Source: an uncultured Ruminiclostridium sp.
Lineage (GTDB): Bacteria > Bacillota > Clostridia > Oscillospirales > Acutalibacteraceae
DNA: 64,000 bases
Assembly (NCBI GenBank): GCA_902490005.1
Contig: CABUCM010000008.1
Location: forward strand, 16,455-80,454
Reading direction: 5' to 3'
The position numbers were made by a program, and so were the translations under genes. Under the pieces are notes generated by a model that saw only the letters and a list, made by a program, of their open reading frames with translations, did no database searches and was not told the origin of the DNA. Positions 43,505 through 51,897 of this stretch are shown one piece after another (the stretch's first letter is position 1; the number at the start of each line of letters is the position of its first letter).

Positions 43505-43624
43505 AATACCCCTCCGTTTTGTTTCCTTAATTAGTGAAGTTATTTCACAAAAGCAATGATAATACTAATTGTTGAATATTTCAAGGCTGTTTTTACAAAA
43601 TAGGGATTTTAAACAAAAAATAAT

Positions 43625-43652
43625 TTGCAGTTTCAGGAATACTTTTTATAGT
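43625..43652 (+). promoter_or_regulatory. Probable promoter of the glycosyltransferase gene
   Basis: TTGCAG, 16-nt spacer, TATAGT, in an AT-rich stretch ~50 nt upstream of the start. Confidence 0.5.
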
Positions 43653-43704
43653 ATTTTCATAAAAAGCGACCACAATATTTAGTTTTTGACAGGAGGGGAG
43701 TGTT

Positions 43705-45234
43705 TTGCCCAGATTTCTTCTGGATTCGACAAAAGAGGGTTCGCGTCAGGGAATAGGGGGAAAGCTCGAAAATTCCGTCATATATCTTGTTGTGTTTTTG
43801 CTCTGTGTGGCTGCCGCCGCGCTGGCCTTTCCCATTTCCGGCCAGCTTCAGGGGAAAGAGATTCAAGTGGTATCGGCATTTTTCGCTGGCGGAATTATAG
43901 CGGTGCTGTGCGTTTTGTGGAAGCTGAAAATGCTGGACCAGAAAACCCTGCTGTTTCTTTTATTCCTGCTGGGGGTGCTGATGCGGCTTGCCTATGCGGC
44001 GGCCTATCCGGCGCAAGCGCGGCAGCACGATGTTTTTGATTCTGACGGCCATTTGCAATATATCATGCGCCTGGCGGAAACCTGGCGGCTGCCGGAGACT
44101 AATAACTGGCAGTATAATCACCCGCCGCTGCACCATTTTCTGGCGGCGGTATGGATAAAGGTGTTCCAGTGGTTCGGCGTAACAGGCGAAGTGCAGCTTG
44201 CGGAAACCCTTCAGTATCTAACCTGCTTTTATTCCTGCGCCATGCTGGTGGTGGTTTACCGCATTTTTGAGGAAAACCCCTTCGGCCGCAGGGCGGTGCC
44301 TATCGCCTATGCCCTGGTCTGCCTCCATCCCACCTTTTACCTGCTGGCGGGCTCCTTGAATAACGACTGCCTGATGGTCCTGCTGTTTTTCGCCGCGGTT
44401 TTGTACACGCTTCGGTGGTACCGGAACCCCAGCCTGAAAAACAGCCTGCTGCTGGCGGCAGCCATCGGCTGCTGCATGATGGCCAAGGTCAGCGGCGCGA
44501 TCATCGCGCCGGTAACCGCCATGGTATTTTTGTGGAAGCTGATTGCCTTGGCGAAAGAGCGGAAATGGAAGCTGTTCCGGCAGGCCGCGGCTAAGCTGGC
44601 GGCGTTTGGAGCGGTTTGCGTGCCCTTGGGCCTTTGGTATCCGGTGCGGAACCTGATCCTCTTCGGCCAGCCCCTGGGGTATGTGGCCCCGATTGGCGAG
44701 GACGCCGCCATCTACTGCGGCAATGAATCCCTGGCCGGCCGTTTTATACCCTTGTTTTCCCCAGACTGGACGAAAAGCCTTTACTGCAACCCCTTTGAGG
44801 ATTATAATATTTTTGCGTATATGACAAAATGCTCCGTGTTCGGGGAGAACGCCCTGGAGGGCGGCGCGGTGGCGGCGGCGCTGCTTTTGATCTGCGCTTT
44901 CGCGCTGACGGCGGCTGTCCTGATTTCCATGGTTTATGTGCTGGCCCGGGGCCGTAACGAAAGGACAAACCTGTTTTTTTGGGTGATGGCGGCTGTCATG
45001 GCGGCGCAGGTGGGGCTGTTTGTCTACTCCAACGTTCAGTATCCCTATGGCTGCACCATGGATTTCCGGTATCTGGCGCCCGCGGTTCTGCCGGGAGCCG
45101 TGTTCCTGGGCGCCGCGGTTCAGCGCCTGTGGCGTTCCAAGCGGGAATGGCACCAATATTTAGCGGCGGTGCTTTGCTGCGTGGTGTTTTTATTCTGTAT
45201 CAGCGGCATCCTTTTGTATTTGATGCTTTCATAA
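43705..45234 (+). CDS. Multi-pass GT-C-type membrane glycosyltransferase
   Basis: The 509-residue protein has about ten to twelve transmembrane helices. The first extracytoplasmic loop holds acidic residues (QARQHDVFDSDGHLQYI) and NNWQYNHPPLHHFL, the usual place of the catalytic Asp and substrate loop in GT-C enzymes that use lipid-linked sugars. It most likely starts at TTG 43705 after AGGAGGGG. The next gene (25 nt downstream) encodes a flavin oxidoreductase of the kind found beside such transferases. The acceptor could be protein or cell-wall polymer. Confidence 0.8.
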   Translation: MPRFLLDSTKEGSRQGIGGKLENSVIYLVVFLLCVAAAALAFPISGQLQGKEIQVVSAFFAGGIIAVLCVLWKLKMLDQKTLLFLLFLLGVLMRLAYAAAYPAQARQHDVFDSDGHLQYIMRLAETWRLPETNNWQYNHPPLHHFLAAVWIKVFQWFGVTGEVQLAETLQYLTCFYSCAMLVVVYRIFEENPFGRRAVPIAYALVCLHPTFYLLAGSLNNDCLMVLLFFAAVLYTLRWYRNPSLKNSLLLAAAIGCCMMAKVSGAIIAPVTAMVFLWKLIALAKERKWKLFRQAAAKLAAFGAVCVPLGLWYPVRNLILFGQPLGYVAPIGEDAAIYCGNESLAGRFIPLFSPDWTKSLYCNPFEDYNIFAYMTKCSVFGENALEGGAVAAALLLICAFALTAAVLISMVYVLARGRNERTNLFFWVMAAVMAAQVGLFVYSNVQYPYGCTMDFRYLAPAVLPGAVFLGAAVQRLWRSKREWHQYLAAVLCCVVFLFCISGILLYLMLS

Positions 45235-45259
45235 ATAGGAAGAAAGAAGGAGAACCATT

Positions 45260-46780
45260 ATGTCACAGTCCGTAGTGATTATCGGCGCGGGGCCGGCAGG
45301 GTTGACCGCCGCCTATGAGCTGCTGAAAAAGGGCGGGGTATCCGTTACGATTTTAGAGGCCACCGGGGAGATCGGCGGCATCTCCAGAACAAAAAACTAT
45401 AAAGGGAACCGTATGGATATCGGCGGGCACCGGTTTTTTTCCAAATCGGACAAGGCGATGGATTTCTGGAAAGAGATCATGCCCCTTCAGGACCCGGAAC
45501 AAGGGGTTACTCCGGAAAAAACAGACCTGCTGTTTCTGGTCCGCCACCGGCTTTCCCGCATTTTATTTCTCAGGAAATTTTTTGATTATCCGGTGACCCT
45601 CAACGGGAGCACCATCAAGGGCCTGGGCTTTGCCCGGCTGATGAAAATCGGCGCAAGCTATCTGAAAATCTGCTTTCAGCCGGTGAAGGATATCGACTCT
45701 TTGGAAAAGTTCTTCATCAGCCGGTTCGGCGTGGAGCTTTACGAGACCTTTTTCAAGGATTACACGGAAAAGGTGTGGGGCGTGCCCTGCTCCCAGATCA
45801 GCCCGGACTGGGGCGCCCAGCGGGTAAAGGGGCTGTCGGTGTCCAAGGCGCTGCTGCACAGCCTGAAAAAGCCCTTTATGAAAAAAAGCACGGTCAACGG
45901 CAAAAAGGTGGAAACCAGCCTGATCGAAAGCTTTATGTATCCCAAATACGGCCCCGGCCAGCTTTGGGAGGAGGTCGCCAACCGGGTGGTTGCCATGGGG
46001 GGAGAAATCCGGTTCGGCAGGAGGGTGGACCAAATTAACGTGGAAAACGGCAGGGTCGCCTCCGTGGCCACCGTGGATGAAAACGGGGCCCGGGACACGG
46101 TGGAAGGGGACTATTTCCTGTCCTCTATGCCGGTGCGGGATCTGATCCGCGCCATGGGCCAGGCGGCTCCGCAAAAGGCCAGAGAGGCCGCCGACGGCCT
46201 GGTTTACCGGGACTTTATGACGGTGGGCCTGCTGCTGGACCAGCTGAAGCTGAAGGACCCAAAAGCGGAGGATGGCAAGGTGATGGACGACTGGATTTAT
46301 ATCCAGGAGCGGGATGTGAAAATCGGCAGGCTGCAGCTGTTTAACAACTGGAGCCCGTACATGGTGAAGGACCCCGATACGGTGTTTATGGGGCTGGAAT
46401 ATTTCTGCGACGAGGGGGATGAAATGTGGAACACCCCGGACCAGAAATTTATCGATTTTGCCGTGGGCGAGCTGGAAAAGCTGGGAATCGTGGAGAAAAA
46501 CCACGTGAAAGACGCGGTGCTGATCCGGGTGCCCAAGGCGTATCCCGCCTATTTCGGCAGCTACGGCCAGTTTGACCAAATCCGGAATTTCACCGATTCC
46601 CTGGAGAATTTGTTCCTGGTGGGCAGAAACGGCCAGCACCGCTATAATAACATGGACCACTCCATGCTGACGGCCATGGCCGCCGCGGACGCCATTCTTT
46701 CCGGCAATGCCAAGGACAAAACCCCGGTTTGGGATATCAACACCGAGGAAGAATACCACGAGGAGAAGGAAGAGGCGTAA
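45260..46780 (+). CDS. NAD(P)/FAD-dependent oxidoreductase, UDP-galactopyranose-mutase-like
   Basis: The 506-residue protein begins with an FAD-binding Rossmann motif (VVIIGAGPAGLTAAYELL) and continues GEIGGISRT, MDIGGHRFFSK, EKVWGVPCSQISPDWGAQRV and GRNGQHRYNNMDHSML. This is the amine-oxidase/protoporphyrinogen-oxidase-like branch, often encoded with membrane glycosyltransferases. Likely role: modification of a sugar or polyprenyl intermediate for a surface glycan. Substrate is not determined. AGAAGGAGAA precedes the ATG; it is co-transcribed with the GT-C gene. Confidence 0.82.
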   Translation: MSQSVVIIGAGPAGLTAAYELLKKGGVSVTILEATGEIGGISRTKNYKGNRMDIGGHRFFSKSDKAMDFWKEIMPLQDPEQGVTPEKTDLLFLVRHRLSRILFLRKFFDYPVTLNGSTIKGLGFARLMKIGASYLKICFQPVKDIDSLEKFFISRFGVELYETFFKDYTEKVWGVPCSQISPDWGAQRVKGLSVSKALLHSLKKPFMKKSTVNGKKVETSLIESFMYPKYGPGQLWEEVANRVVAMGGEIRFGRRVDQINVENGRVASVATVDENGARDTVEGDYFLSSMPVRDLIRAMGQAAPQKAREAADGLVYRDFMTVGLLLDQLKLKDPKAEDGKVMDDWIYIQERDVKIGRLQLFNNWSPYMVKDPDTVFMGLEYFCDEGDEMWNTPDQKFIDFAVGELEKLGIVEKNHVKDAVLIRVPKAYPAYFGSYGQFDQIRNFTDSLENLFLVGRNGQHRYNNMDHSMLTAMAAADAILSGNAKDKTPVWDINTEEEYHEEKEEA

Positions 46781-46795
46781 GCTGGTTTCACAAGG

Positions 46796-47062
46796 TTATT
46801 TGTATTTGCCCCGTGCGTACAGATGGAATAATTCCATGAGCCGCTGGGACATGTCGTCCTTCTGCGACACGCCGTCCCGGAGAAAGGCGGCGGTTAACGG
46901 GCTGTCGTCTTTTAAAAGTTCATTTCTGATCCAGGTTCCCAGGCCGAAATGATAGCGGTTCAAATCGCCGGGATCGCAGGCTATAAATTTTTTCAATTCA
47001 TTTTCAGAAAAAAGCTTTTCTATTTTAGAGAAGCTTTTTTTCATTTCCTTGCATAATTTCAT
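46796..47062 (-). CDS. Small protein with YHFGxGTWIRN motif (module copy 2)
   Basis: The 88-residue protein has the core NRYHFGLGTWIRNELL and a later QKDDMSQRLMELFHLY, resembling the DUF6794-like family. It aligns without gaps to the protein at 16603 over ~70 residues. ATG 47062 follows AAAGGTG at correct spacing, so this copy looks intact. It is divergent from an XRE regulator, as in copy 1. No toxin or enzyme motif is visible. The stop lies just after the oxidoreductase gene on the opposite strand. Confidence 0.72.
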   Translation of the reverse strand: MKLCKEMKKSFSKIEKLFSENELKKFIACDPGDLNRYHFGLGTWIRNELLKDDSPLTAAFLRDGVSQKDDMSQRLMELFHLYARGKYK

Positions 47063-47102
47063 ATTTAACACCTTTTCTTTTAATGTTCAAAATCGTCGGC
47101 AG

Positions 47103-47189
47103 TTTTCACTGATAATAAAGTGAAAATCACCTCAAGAATATTTTAAGGGAATTTACCTTAAAACGCAATAAGGAATATTCCCTTATTGC
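47103..47189. promoter_or_regulatory. Three inverted repeats between the divergent module-2 genes
   Basis: TTTTCACT/AGTGAAAA (47103-47126), TTTTAAGG/CCTTAAAA (47141-47163) and GCAATAAGG/CCTTATTGC (47165-47189), each with a 7-8-nt spacer. They fill the region upstream of both genes and are probable XRE operators. Confidence 0.6.
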
Positions 47190-47212
47190 ATACTAAACAT
47201 GAGGTGATAAGA

Positions 47213-47443
47213 ATGTTTGAGCGGATACGAAACCTGCGGGAGGATAAGGACCTTTCTCAGAGAGTATTAGCGGAATATTTGCAAATTCACCAAACCACCT
47301 ATTCTGATTATGAACGAGGCAATTTAAAAATTCCACCGGATGTGCTGATTAAATTATCCAAATTTTATGGCGTCAGCGTGGATTATTTACTGGGCCTTAC
47401 CGACGAAACACAGCCTTATTCACAGCAGAAGAAATCAATATAG
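47213..47443 (+). CDS. XRE-family helix-turn-helix regulator (module copy 2)
   Basis: The 76-residue protein (RNLREDKDLSQRVLAEYLQ; HQTTYSDYERGNLKIP; VDYLLGLTDETQPYSQ) is a paralogue of the regulator at 16250. ATG 47213 has GAGGTGATAAG upstream; the earlier ATG 47186 lies within an operator-like repeat and lacks a ribosome site. It likely controls the divergent small-protein gene and itself through the inverted repeats. A decayed copy of its C-terminal end is found at 47833. Confidence 0.88.
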   Translation: MFERIRNLREDKDLSQRVLAEYLQIHQTTYSDYERGNLKIPPDVLIKLSKFYGVSVDYLLGLTDETQPYSQQKKSI

Positions 47444-47566
47444 AAATTTTCCTGATATTTGGCATCAATTAATATGATAATTATATCATGCCATGCGGAT
47501 TATATGTCACCTGGTATCATTCAATAAATAAAATATTTCCTTTATAATTATATACGGTGACATGAT

Positions 47567-47797
47567 ATGAAAAACAAGCATTATCTTGGATATCAAAGTT
47601 TGGGCTTGTCTGCGGCCTATTTCAGAAGACTTCGCGGCCTAACCCAGCAAAATATCGCGGATGAAATGAATGTTAGCGTGATAACCATCAGCAGAATTGA
47701 AAACGCCAATACAGGAATTACCCTTGATATGCTATTTCAATTATCCAAAGCGATTGAAACCCCTTTGAGCGAATTGTTCGCCCACGCAAAGCTGTAA
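47567..47797 (+). CDS. XRE-family helix-turn-helix regulator
   Basis: The 76-residue protein has a clear helix-turn-helix (FRRLRGLTQQNIADEMNVSVITISRIENANTGITLDMLFQL) but is not closely related to the regulators at 16250 and 47213. The ribosome site is weak (GGTGACATGAT). It lies in AT-rich DNA after the module-2 regulator. Target genes are unknown. Confidence 0.82.
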   Translation: MKNKHYLGYQSLGLSAAYFRRLRGLTQQNIADEMNVSVITISRIENANTGITLDMLFQLSKAIETPLSELFAHAKL

Positions 47798-47832
47798 TTT
47801 GAAAATACCGCCGGCTGTGTTGATGAATAGCT

Positions 47833-47910
47833 GAATTTTATGGCGTTAGCGTAGATTATTTACTAGGCCTTGCTGACGGCGCACGGCCGTATTCCCAGCC
47901 GAAGAAATAA
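47833..47910 (+). pseudogene. C-terminal fragment of an XRE regulator gene
   Basis: In frame to a TAA at 47910 the sequence encodes FYGVSVDYLLGLADGARPYSQ, nearly the same as the C-terminus of the regulator at 47213 (FYGVSVDYLLGLTDETQPYSQ). The N-terminal two thirds are missing. DNA identity is high but not complete, so this is an older duplicate or remnant. Confidence 0.75.
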
Positions 47911-47941
47911 CATTTTTTAAGCGGCTCTCTCACACGTTAAG

Positions 47942-47967
47942 AAAACCGGCCCGCGGGCCGGTTTTTT
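47942..47967. terminator. Intrinsic terminator after the XRE fragment
   Basis: AAAACCGGCCC pairs with GGGCCGGTTTT, continuing into TTTTTT on the plus strand. Confidence 0.8.
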
Positions 47968-48021
47968 CCGTTTTCGCCGCCCGCTCTCATTACCTGGCGG
48001 TTCCGCGCCGGAAACCAGAAC

Positions 48022-48056
48022 AAAAAGCGCCCTCCGCGATTCCGCGGAGGGCGCGC
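48022..48056 (-). terminator. Intrinsic terminator of ypeB
   Basis: Minus strand: GCGCCCTCCGCG pairs with CGCGGAGGGCGC and is followed by TTTTTG. Confidence 0.8.
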
Positions 48057-48082
48057 CGTTTTGCTATATTTTGCGGGAAACG

Positions 48083-49441
48083 CTACAGCACCAGGGTGCC
48101 GTTGTCCGCCTGGAGCAGAATGAAAATCTGTTCCTCCAGGGCGGTTTGGGCGTTGATATATACCAGCACCCGGTCGCCGTTTTCCGCGGAGCAGGTGAAT
48201 TCATAGCACAAAGTCTCGTTCAGGCCGCTGGAAGGGATATAGCACAGGCTTTCGGCTTCTACCGTCAGCCGGGGGCTGACGGCGGCCCGGGCCTCGTCGG
48301 CGGAAATGGGGCTGAAATCCACAGCCCGGTCGTGATGGTTCATCAGGTATCCGGTGGCGTTAAAGGACACGATTTCTCCGGAGTCCAGAGCCACGCCCAC
48401 CTTCACTAAATCGCTGTAGCACACGGCTCCGTCCTGCACATAAGCGTAATTGATGGTGCAGATATTGTGATTGGTAACGTAATAGCTTTCCTTCATAGAG
48501 GGATAGCCCGCCTGGGCCAAAAAGGCCTGGGCTTTTTCCGCGGCCCCCTTAAAATCCAGCTTGGGGCTAGCGATCAGCCGGGAGTTGAGCATGGCGTTCA
48601 CGTACCCTCCCTGCTTGGAAACGGTGATGGATTTATCCCCCGCGGTGAACCGGTAGCAGGGAAGGTTCCCCTCCGTATCCCCAGGCCGGGCCAGGTTTTG
48701 CGGCTGCTCGTTTAAAAACAGCGCCGCCGTGGTCTGAGCCGTATCGGCTGAGACAGTCTGCGCGCCCTCTAAAAACTTGGGCTTCATTTGGGTGATGTGG
48801 TCGGAAAACGGGCCGTCGTAGATCAGCGTGGGATAGTCCGTAAAGCCCTCGTTCATTTCCCGAAACCCGCTGTTGATGGCGGGCACCGCCTGCTCCTGGG
48901 TTTCCTGGGACAGGGCCTGGTATGCCTGCTCTGTCTGCCCGATGGGGATTTCTCCCTCCATCAGGGTGGTCTGCAGGTCCTTCAGGCTGTCATTCAGGCT
49001 CTTGGCATACTCGCCCAGGGCGATGAAATTATCCATTTCCTCGTCGGTGATTTCCTGGCCTTTGCTAAGCTGGGTGGAAAGATACAGGGAAAAATCCCCT
49101 ACCTGGGAAATAAACTTATTCACGTTGGAAAGCTCCTCATAAGACAGGGGCAGCTCCGCCAAATAAATTTTCGCGTCGCTGCTTTCCTTCAGCAGCTTGG
49201 CGGCGATGCCCTGCTGCTGGGGCGCCGTGTTGGCGTAAACCCCTTTTTCCAGAGCCACCTCCAGATTGGAAACGCTGTCGGACAAATCGTTTAGCGAACG
49301 CTGGTAGCCGTACTCGTTGTCCCGCCTGTAACGCTCCGCGGCCTGATAGTTAATCAGCGCCCCGACGCCAAGAAAAACGCACAGGGCGGTGAAATAGCTG
49401 AGAATCCGGATAAATCCCCGTTTGGTCAGATTTGGGTTCAT
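48083..49441 (-). CDS. ypeB: Germination protein YpeB
   Basis: The 452-residue protein has one N-terminal transmembrane helix (ILSYFTALCVFLGVGALINY), a long helical region, and C-terminal PepSY-type repeats (GDKSITVSKQGGYVNAML; ESYYVTNHNICTINYAY; SGEIVSFNATGYLMNHHDR). YpeB sits in the spore inner membrane region and stabilises the cortex-lytic enzyme SleB. Here sleB is not adjacent, unlike in many Bacilli and Clostridia. Its presence indicates an endospore-forming lineage. Confidence 0.9.
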   Translation of the reverse strand: MNPNLTKRGFIRILSYFTALCVFLGVGALINYQAAERYRRDNEYGYQRSLNDLSDSVSNLEVALEKGVYANTAPQQQGIAAKLLKESSDAKIYLAELPLSYEELSNVNKFISQVGDFSLYLSTQLSKGQEITDEEMDNFIALGEYAKSLNDSLKDLQTTLMEGEIPIGQTEQAYQALSQETQEQAVPAINSGFREMNEGFTDYPTLIYDGPFSDHITQMKPKFLEGAQTVSADTAQTTAALFLNEQPQNLARPGDTEGNLPCYRFTAGDKSITVSKQGGYVNAMLNSRLIASPKLDFKGAAEKAQAFLAQAGYPSMKESYYVTNHNICTINYAYVQDGAVCYSDLVKVGVALDSGEIVSFNATGYLMNHHDRAVDFSPISADEARAAVSPRLTVEAESLCYIPSSGLNETLCYEFTCSAENGDRVLVYINAQTALEEQIFILLQADNGTLVL

Positions 49442-49541
49442 AAAATATGCCTCCTGGACGAAAGTTAGTTATAGATTGCCAAAAATCCAGGGAATTTATG
49501 CGGGGAAATCCAGGCGGCTTTCAGAAAAATAAAAATTTTTG

Positions 49542-49571
49542 TTGACAAAAATCCGGTTTGTGGTATATGAT
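49542..49571 (+). promoter_or_regulatory. Promoter of the ilvB T-box leader
   Basis: Consensus TTGACA, 18-nt spacer, TATGAT, placing the start near 49578. Confidence 0.72.
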
Positions 49572-49577
49572 ACTAAT

Positions 49578-49870
49578 AATTTCAAAAGAAAAAATGCGCT
49601 GATAGGGAAGAGTAATTTATTTCCTGCTTTCAGAGAGCCGCCGGTTGGTGCGAGGCGGCAGGGGAGAAAAATGAAAATCGCCCTTGAGCAGCCCGCTGAA
49701 CCCGTTGGGTAGTAAGCGGTGCCGGTTCCCTCCGTTATTGGGGTAGCATTCGGCGTCAGGCCTGATGTGAACAGAGCGGCTCTGGATCTGCCAGGGCAAC
49801 AAGAGTGGTACCGCGGAGGATAATGAAGGCCTTCGTCTCTGAAAGAAAGAGGCGAACGGTCTATTTTTTT
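49578..49870 (+). ncRNA. T-box riboswitch leader of ilvB, probably isoleucine-specific
   Basis: Stem I shows CAGAGAG and the returning GGTTGGTGCGAGG; the conserved T-box GAGTGGTACCGCGG is at 49803-49816 and a terminator follows (AGGCCTTCGTCTCT/AGAGGCGAACGGTCT then seven Ts). The most likely specifier is ATC (49677-49679) within TGAAAATCGCC, an isoleucine codon. Uncharged tRNA would pair there and stabilise the antiterminator so that ilvB is transcribed. The specifier assignment is by position and needs an alignment. Confidence 0.88.
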
Positions 49871-49909
49871 ACCTATTTTCAGAGATTTTAGAGAGGCAGT
49901 GAAACGAAA

Positions 49910-51580
49910 ATGGAATTGACAGGAGCGCAGATCATCGCGGAATGCTTGTTGGAGCAAAAGGTGGATACGGTGTTTGGGTACCCCGGCGGCGCCGTGCTGA
50001 ATATTTACGACGCCCTGTATGAATATCGGGACCGGATAAGCCACGTGCTTACCGCCCATGAGCAGGGAGCCTCCCACGCCGCCGACGGCTACGCCCGTTC
50101 CACCGGCAAAGCGGGCGTGGTGATCGCCACCTCCGGCCCCGGGGCCACCAACCTGGTCACCGGCATCGCCACCGCCGCCATGGACAGCATCCCCCTGGTG
50201 GCCATCACCGGCAACGTGGCGGTAGACCTGTTAGGCCGGGACAGCTTCCAGGAGGTGGATATCACCGGGATTACCATGCCGGTAACCAAGCATAACTTTG
50301 TGGTGAAGCGGGTGGAGGACTTAGCCCATGTGATCCGCAAGGCGTTCCAGATCGCCCAATCCGGCAGGCCGGGCCCGGTGCTCATCGACGTGCCCAAGGA
50401 CGTCACCGCCAACCGGTGCCAATATGAAAGGCGGGAGCCCCTTCCGCTGCAGCCGCCGCCTAAGGCGCCCCGGGAGGAACTGGAGAAGGCGGCCCAAATG
50501 CTCCGGGCATCCAAGCGGCCCTTTGTGTATGCGGGCGGCGGCGTGATCGCCTCCGGCGCTTCCCAGGAGCTTCTCCGGTTCGCGGAAAAGCTGCAGGCGC
50601 CGGTGTGCACCTCTCTGATGGGCCTGGGGGGCTTCCCGGAAAACCACCCCCTTTCCCTGGGCATGATCGGCATGCACGGGTCCTACGCCGCCGGCATGGC
50701 CCTGGACCACAGCGATTTGATCGTGGTCATGGGCGCCAGGTTCTCCGACCGGGTGGCCGGGAACCGGGAAAAATTTGGGGAACACGGAAAAATCCTTCAG
50801 CTGGATGTGGATTTGGCGGAGATTGATAAAAACGTGCTGGTGGACCGCTATTTGATCGGTGACCTGAAGAAAACCGCGGCGGCGCTCAACGGCCTGCTGG
50901 AGCCTCAGGACCACAGCCAGTGGCTGGGCCAGCTGGAGGCCTGGAAACAAGAGGCGCCCCGGAAAAAAGCGGTTCACGGGGAAGCCCCGGACCACACCCA
51001 TATACTTCAAACCATCAATTCCCTGCTGAAGCCGGACGATATTCTGGTCACCGACGTGGGCCAGCACCAAATGTGGGCGGCCCAGGATTACCAATTTCTA
51101 AAGCCCCGCACCTTTTTGACCTCCGGCGGATTGGGTACCATGGGCTACGGCCTGGGAGCCAGCATTGGGGCCCAAAGCGCCCACCCGGGGCGCAGGGTAG
51201 TGCTGGTCACCGGGGACGGCAGCTTCCACATGAATCTGAACGAGCTGGCGACCTTGGCCTCCTATGAGCTGCCTGTTATGGTGGTGGTGATGAACAACCA
51301 GGTGCTGGGCATGGTGCGCCAGTGGCAGAAGCTGTTTTACGGCGGCCGTTTCTCCCAGACCGACCCACACCGGAAGACCAACTTTGAGGCGCTGGCCAGG
51401 GCCTTCGGTGTGGAGGGAAGAACGATCCGCGAGGACAGCCGGGTGGAAAGCGCGCTGCAAGAGGCTTTTGCCCTGAAAAAGCCGGTGGTGGTGGACTGCC
51501 GCATCTCACCCGACGACAACGTGCTGCCCATGATCCCGCCGGGAGGCACCGTGGGGCAGATGATTACCGAAATGGACTGA
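49910..51580 (+). CDS. ilvB: Acetolactate synthase, large catalytic subunit
   Basis: The 556-residue thiamine-diphosphate enzyme makes acetolactate or acetohydroxybutyrate, the first common step of valine, leucine and isoleucine synthesis. Visible: FGYPGGAVLNIYDAL, AHEQGASHAADGYAR with the catalytic Glu, SGPGATNLVTGIATA, the FAD region GMIGMHGSYAAGMAL, and the ThDP motif GDGSFHMNLNELAT...NNQVLGMVRQWQ. It lies directly behind the T-box and 20 nt before the small subunit. Confidence 0.96.
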   Translation: MELTGAQIIAECLLEQKVDTVFGYPGGAVLNIYDALYEYRDRISHVLTAHEQGASHAADGYARSTGKAGVVIATSGPGATNLVTGIATAAMDSIPLVAITGNVAVDLLGRDSFQEVDITGITMPVTKHNFVVKRVEDLAHVIRKAFQIAQSGRPGPVLIDVPKDVTANRCQYERREPLPLQPPPKAPREELEKAAQMLRASKRPFVYAGGGVIASGASQELLRFAEKLQAPVCTSLMGLGGFPENHPLSLGMIGMHGSYAAGMALDHSDLIVVMGARFSDRVAGNREKFGEHGKILQLDVDLAEIDKNVLVDRYLIGDLKKTAAALNGLLEPQDHSQWLGQLEAWKQEAPRKKAVHGEAPDHTHILQTINSLLKPDDILVTDVGQHQMWAAQDYQFLKPRTFLTSGGLGTMGYGLGASIGAQSAHPGRRVVLVTGDGSFHMNLNELATLASYELPVMVVVMNNQVLGMVRQWQKLFYGGRFSQTDPHRKTNFEALARAFGVEGRTIREDSRVESALQEAFALKKPVVVDCRISPDDNVLPMIPPGGTVGQMITEMD

Positions 51581-51600
51581 CCGGGAAAGGAGCGTTACTG

Positions 51601-51849
51601 ATGGAACAAAAGCAGACGATCACCCTGATTGTGAAAAACCACCCCGGCGTCTTATTGCGGATCACCGGGCTGTTTACCCGCCGGGGCTTCAATATCGACA
51701 GCCTGACGGCGTTCCCCGACGAAAAGAAGGAGTTTACCACCATGGTGGTCACCACTTACGGGGACGGCGCCACCGCCAAGCAGATCATCCGCCAGGTGAA
51801 CAAGGTGCAGGAGGTTGTTTCGTCGGAATTAAGGACCGGCGAAATTTGA
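51601..51849 (+). CDS. ilvN: Acetolactate synthase, small regulatory subunit (short form)
   Basis: The 82-residue protein is a single ACT domain (TLIVKNHPGVLLRITGLFTRRGFNIDSLTAFP), where valine would bind for feedback control. The usual Firmicutes IlvH has about 160 residues with a second domain; this form is close to the short IlvN/IlvM types. No remnant of a second domain is visible after the stop, so it is probably not truncated by mutation. AAAGGAG precedes the ATG. Confidence 0.88.
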   Translation: MEQKQTITLIVKNHPGVLLRITGLFTRRGFNIDSLTAFPDEKKEFTTMVVTTYGDGATAKQIIRQVNKVQEVVSSELRTGEI

Positions 51850-51853
51850 AATC

Positions 51854-51882
51854 TTGACCGCAAATCCGATCTGTAATATAAT
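51854..51882 (+). promoter_or_regulatory. Internal promoter before cimA
   Basis: TTGACC, 17-nt spacer, perfect TATAAT in the 48-nt gap between ilvN and cimA, so cimA may be made independently of the T-box. Confidence 0.72.
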
Positions 51883-51897
51883 AGAAAGGAAAACATC

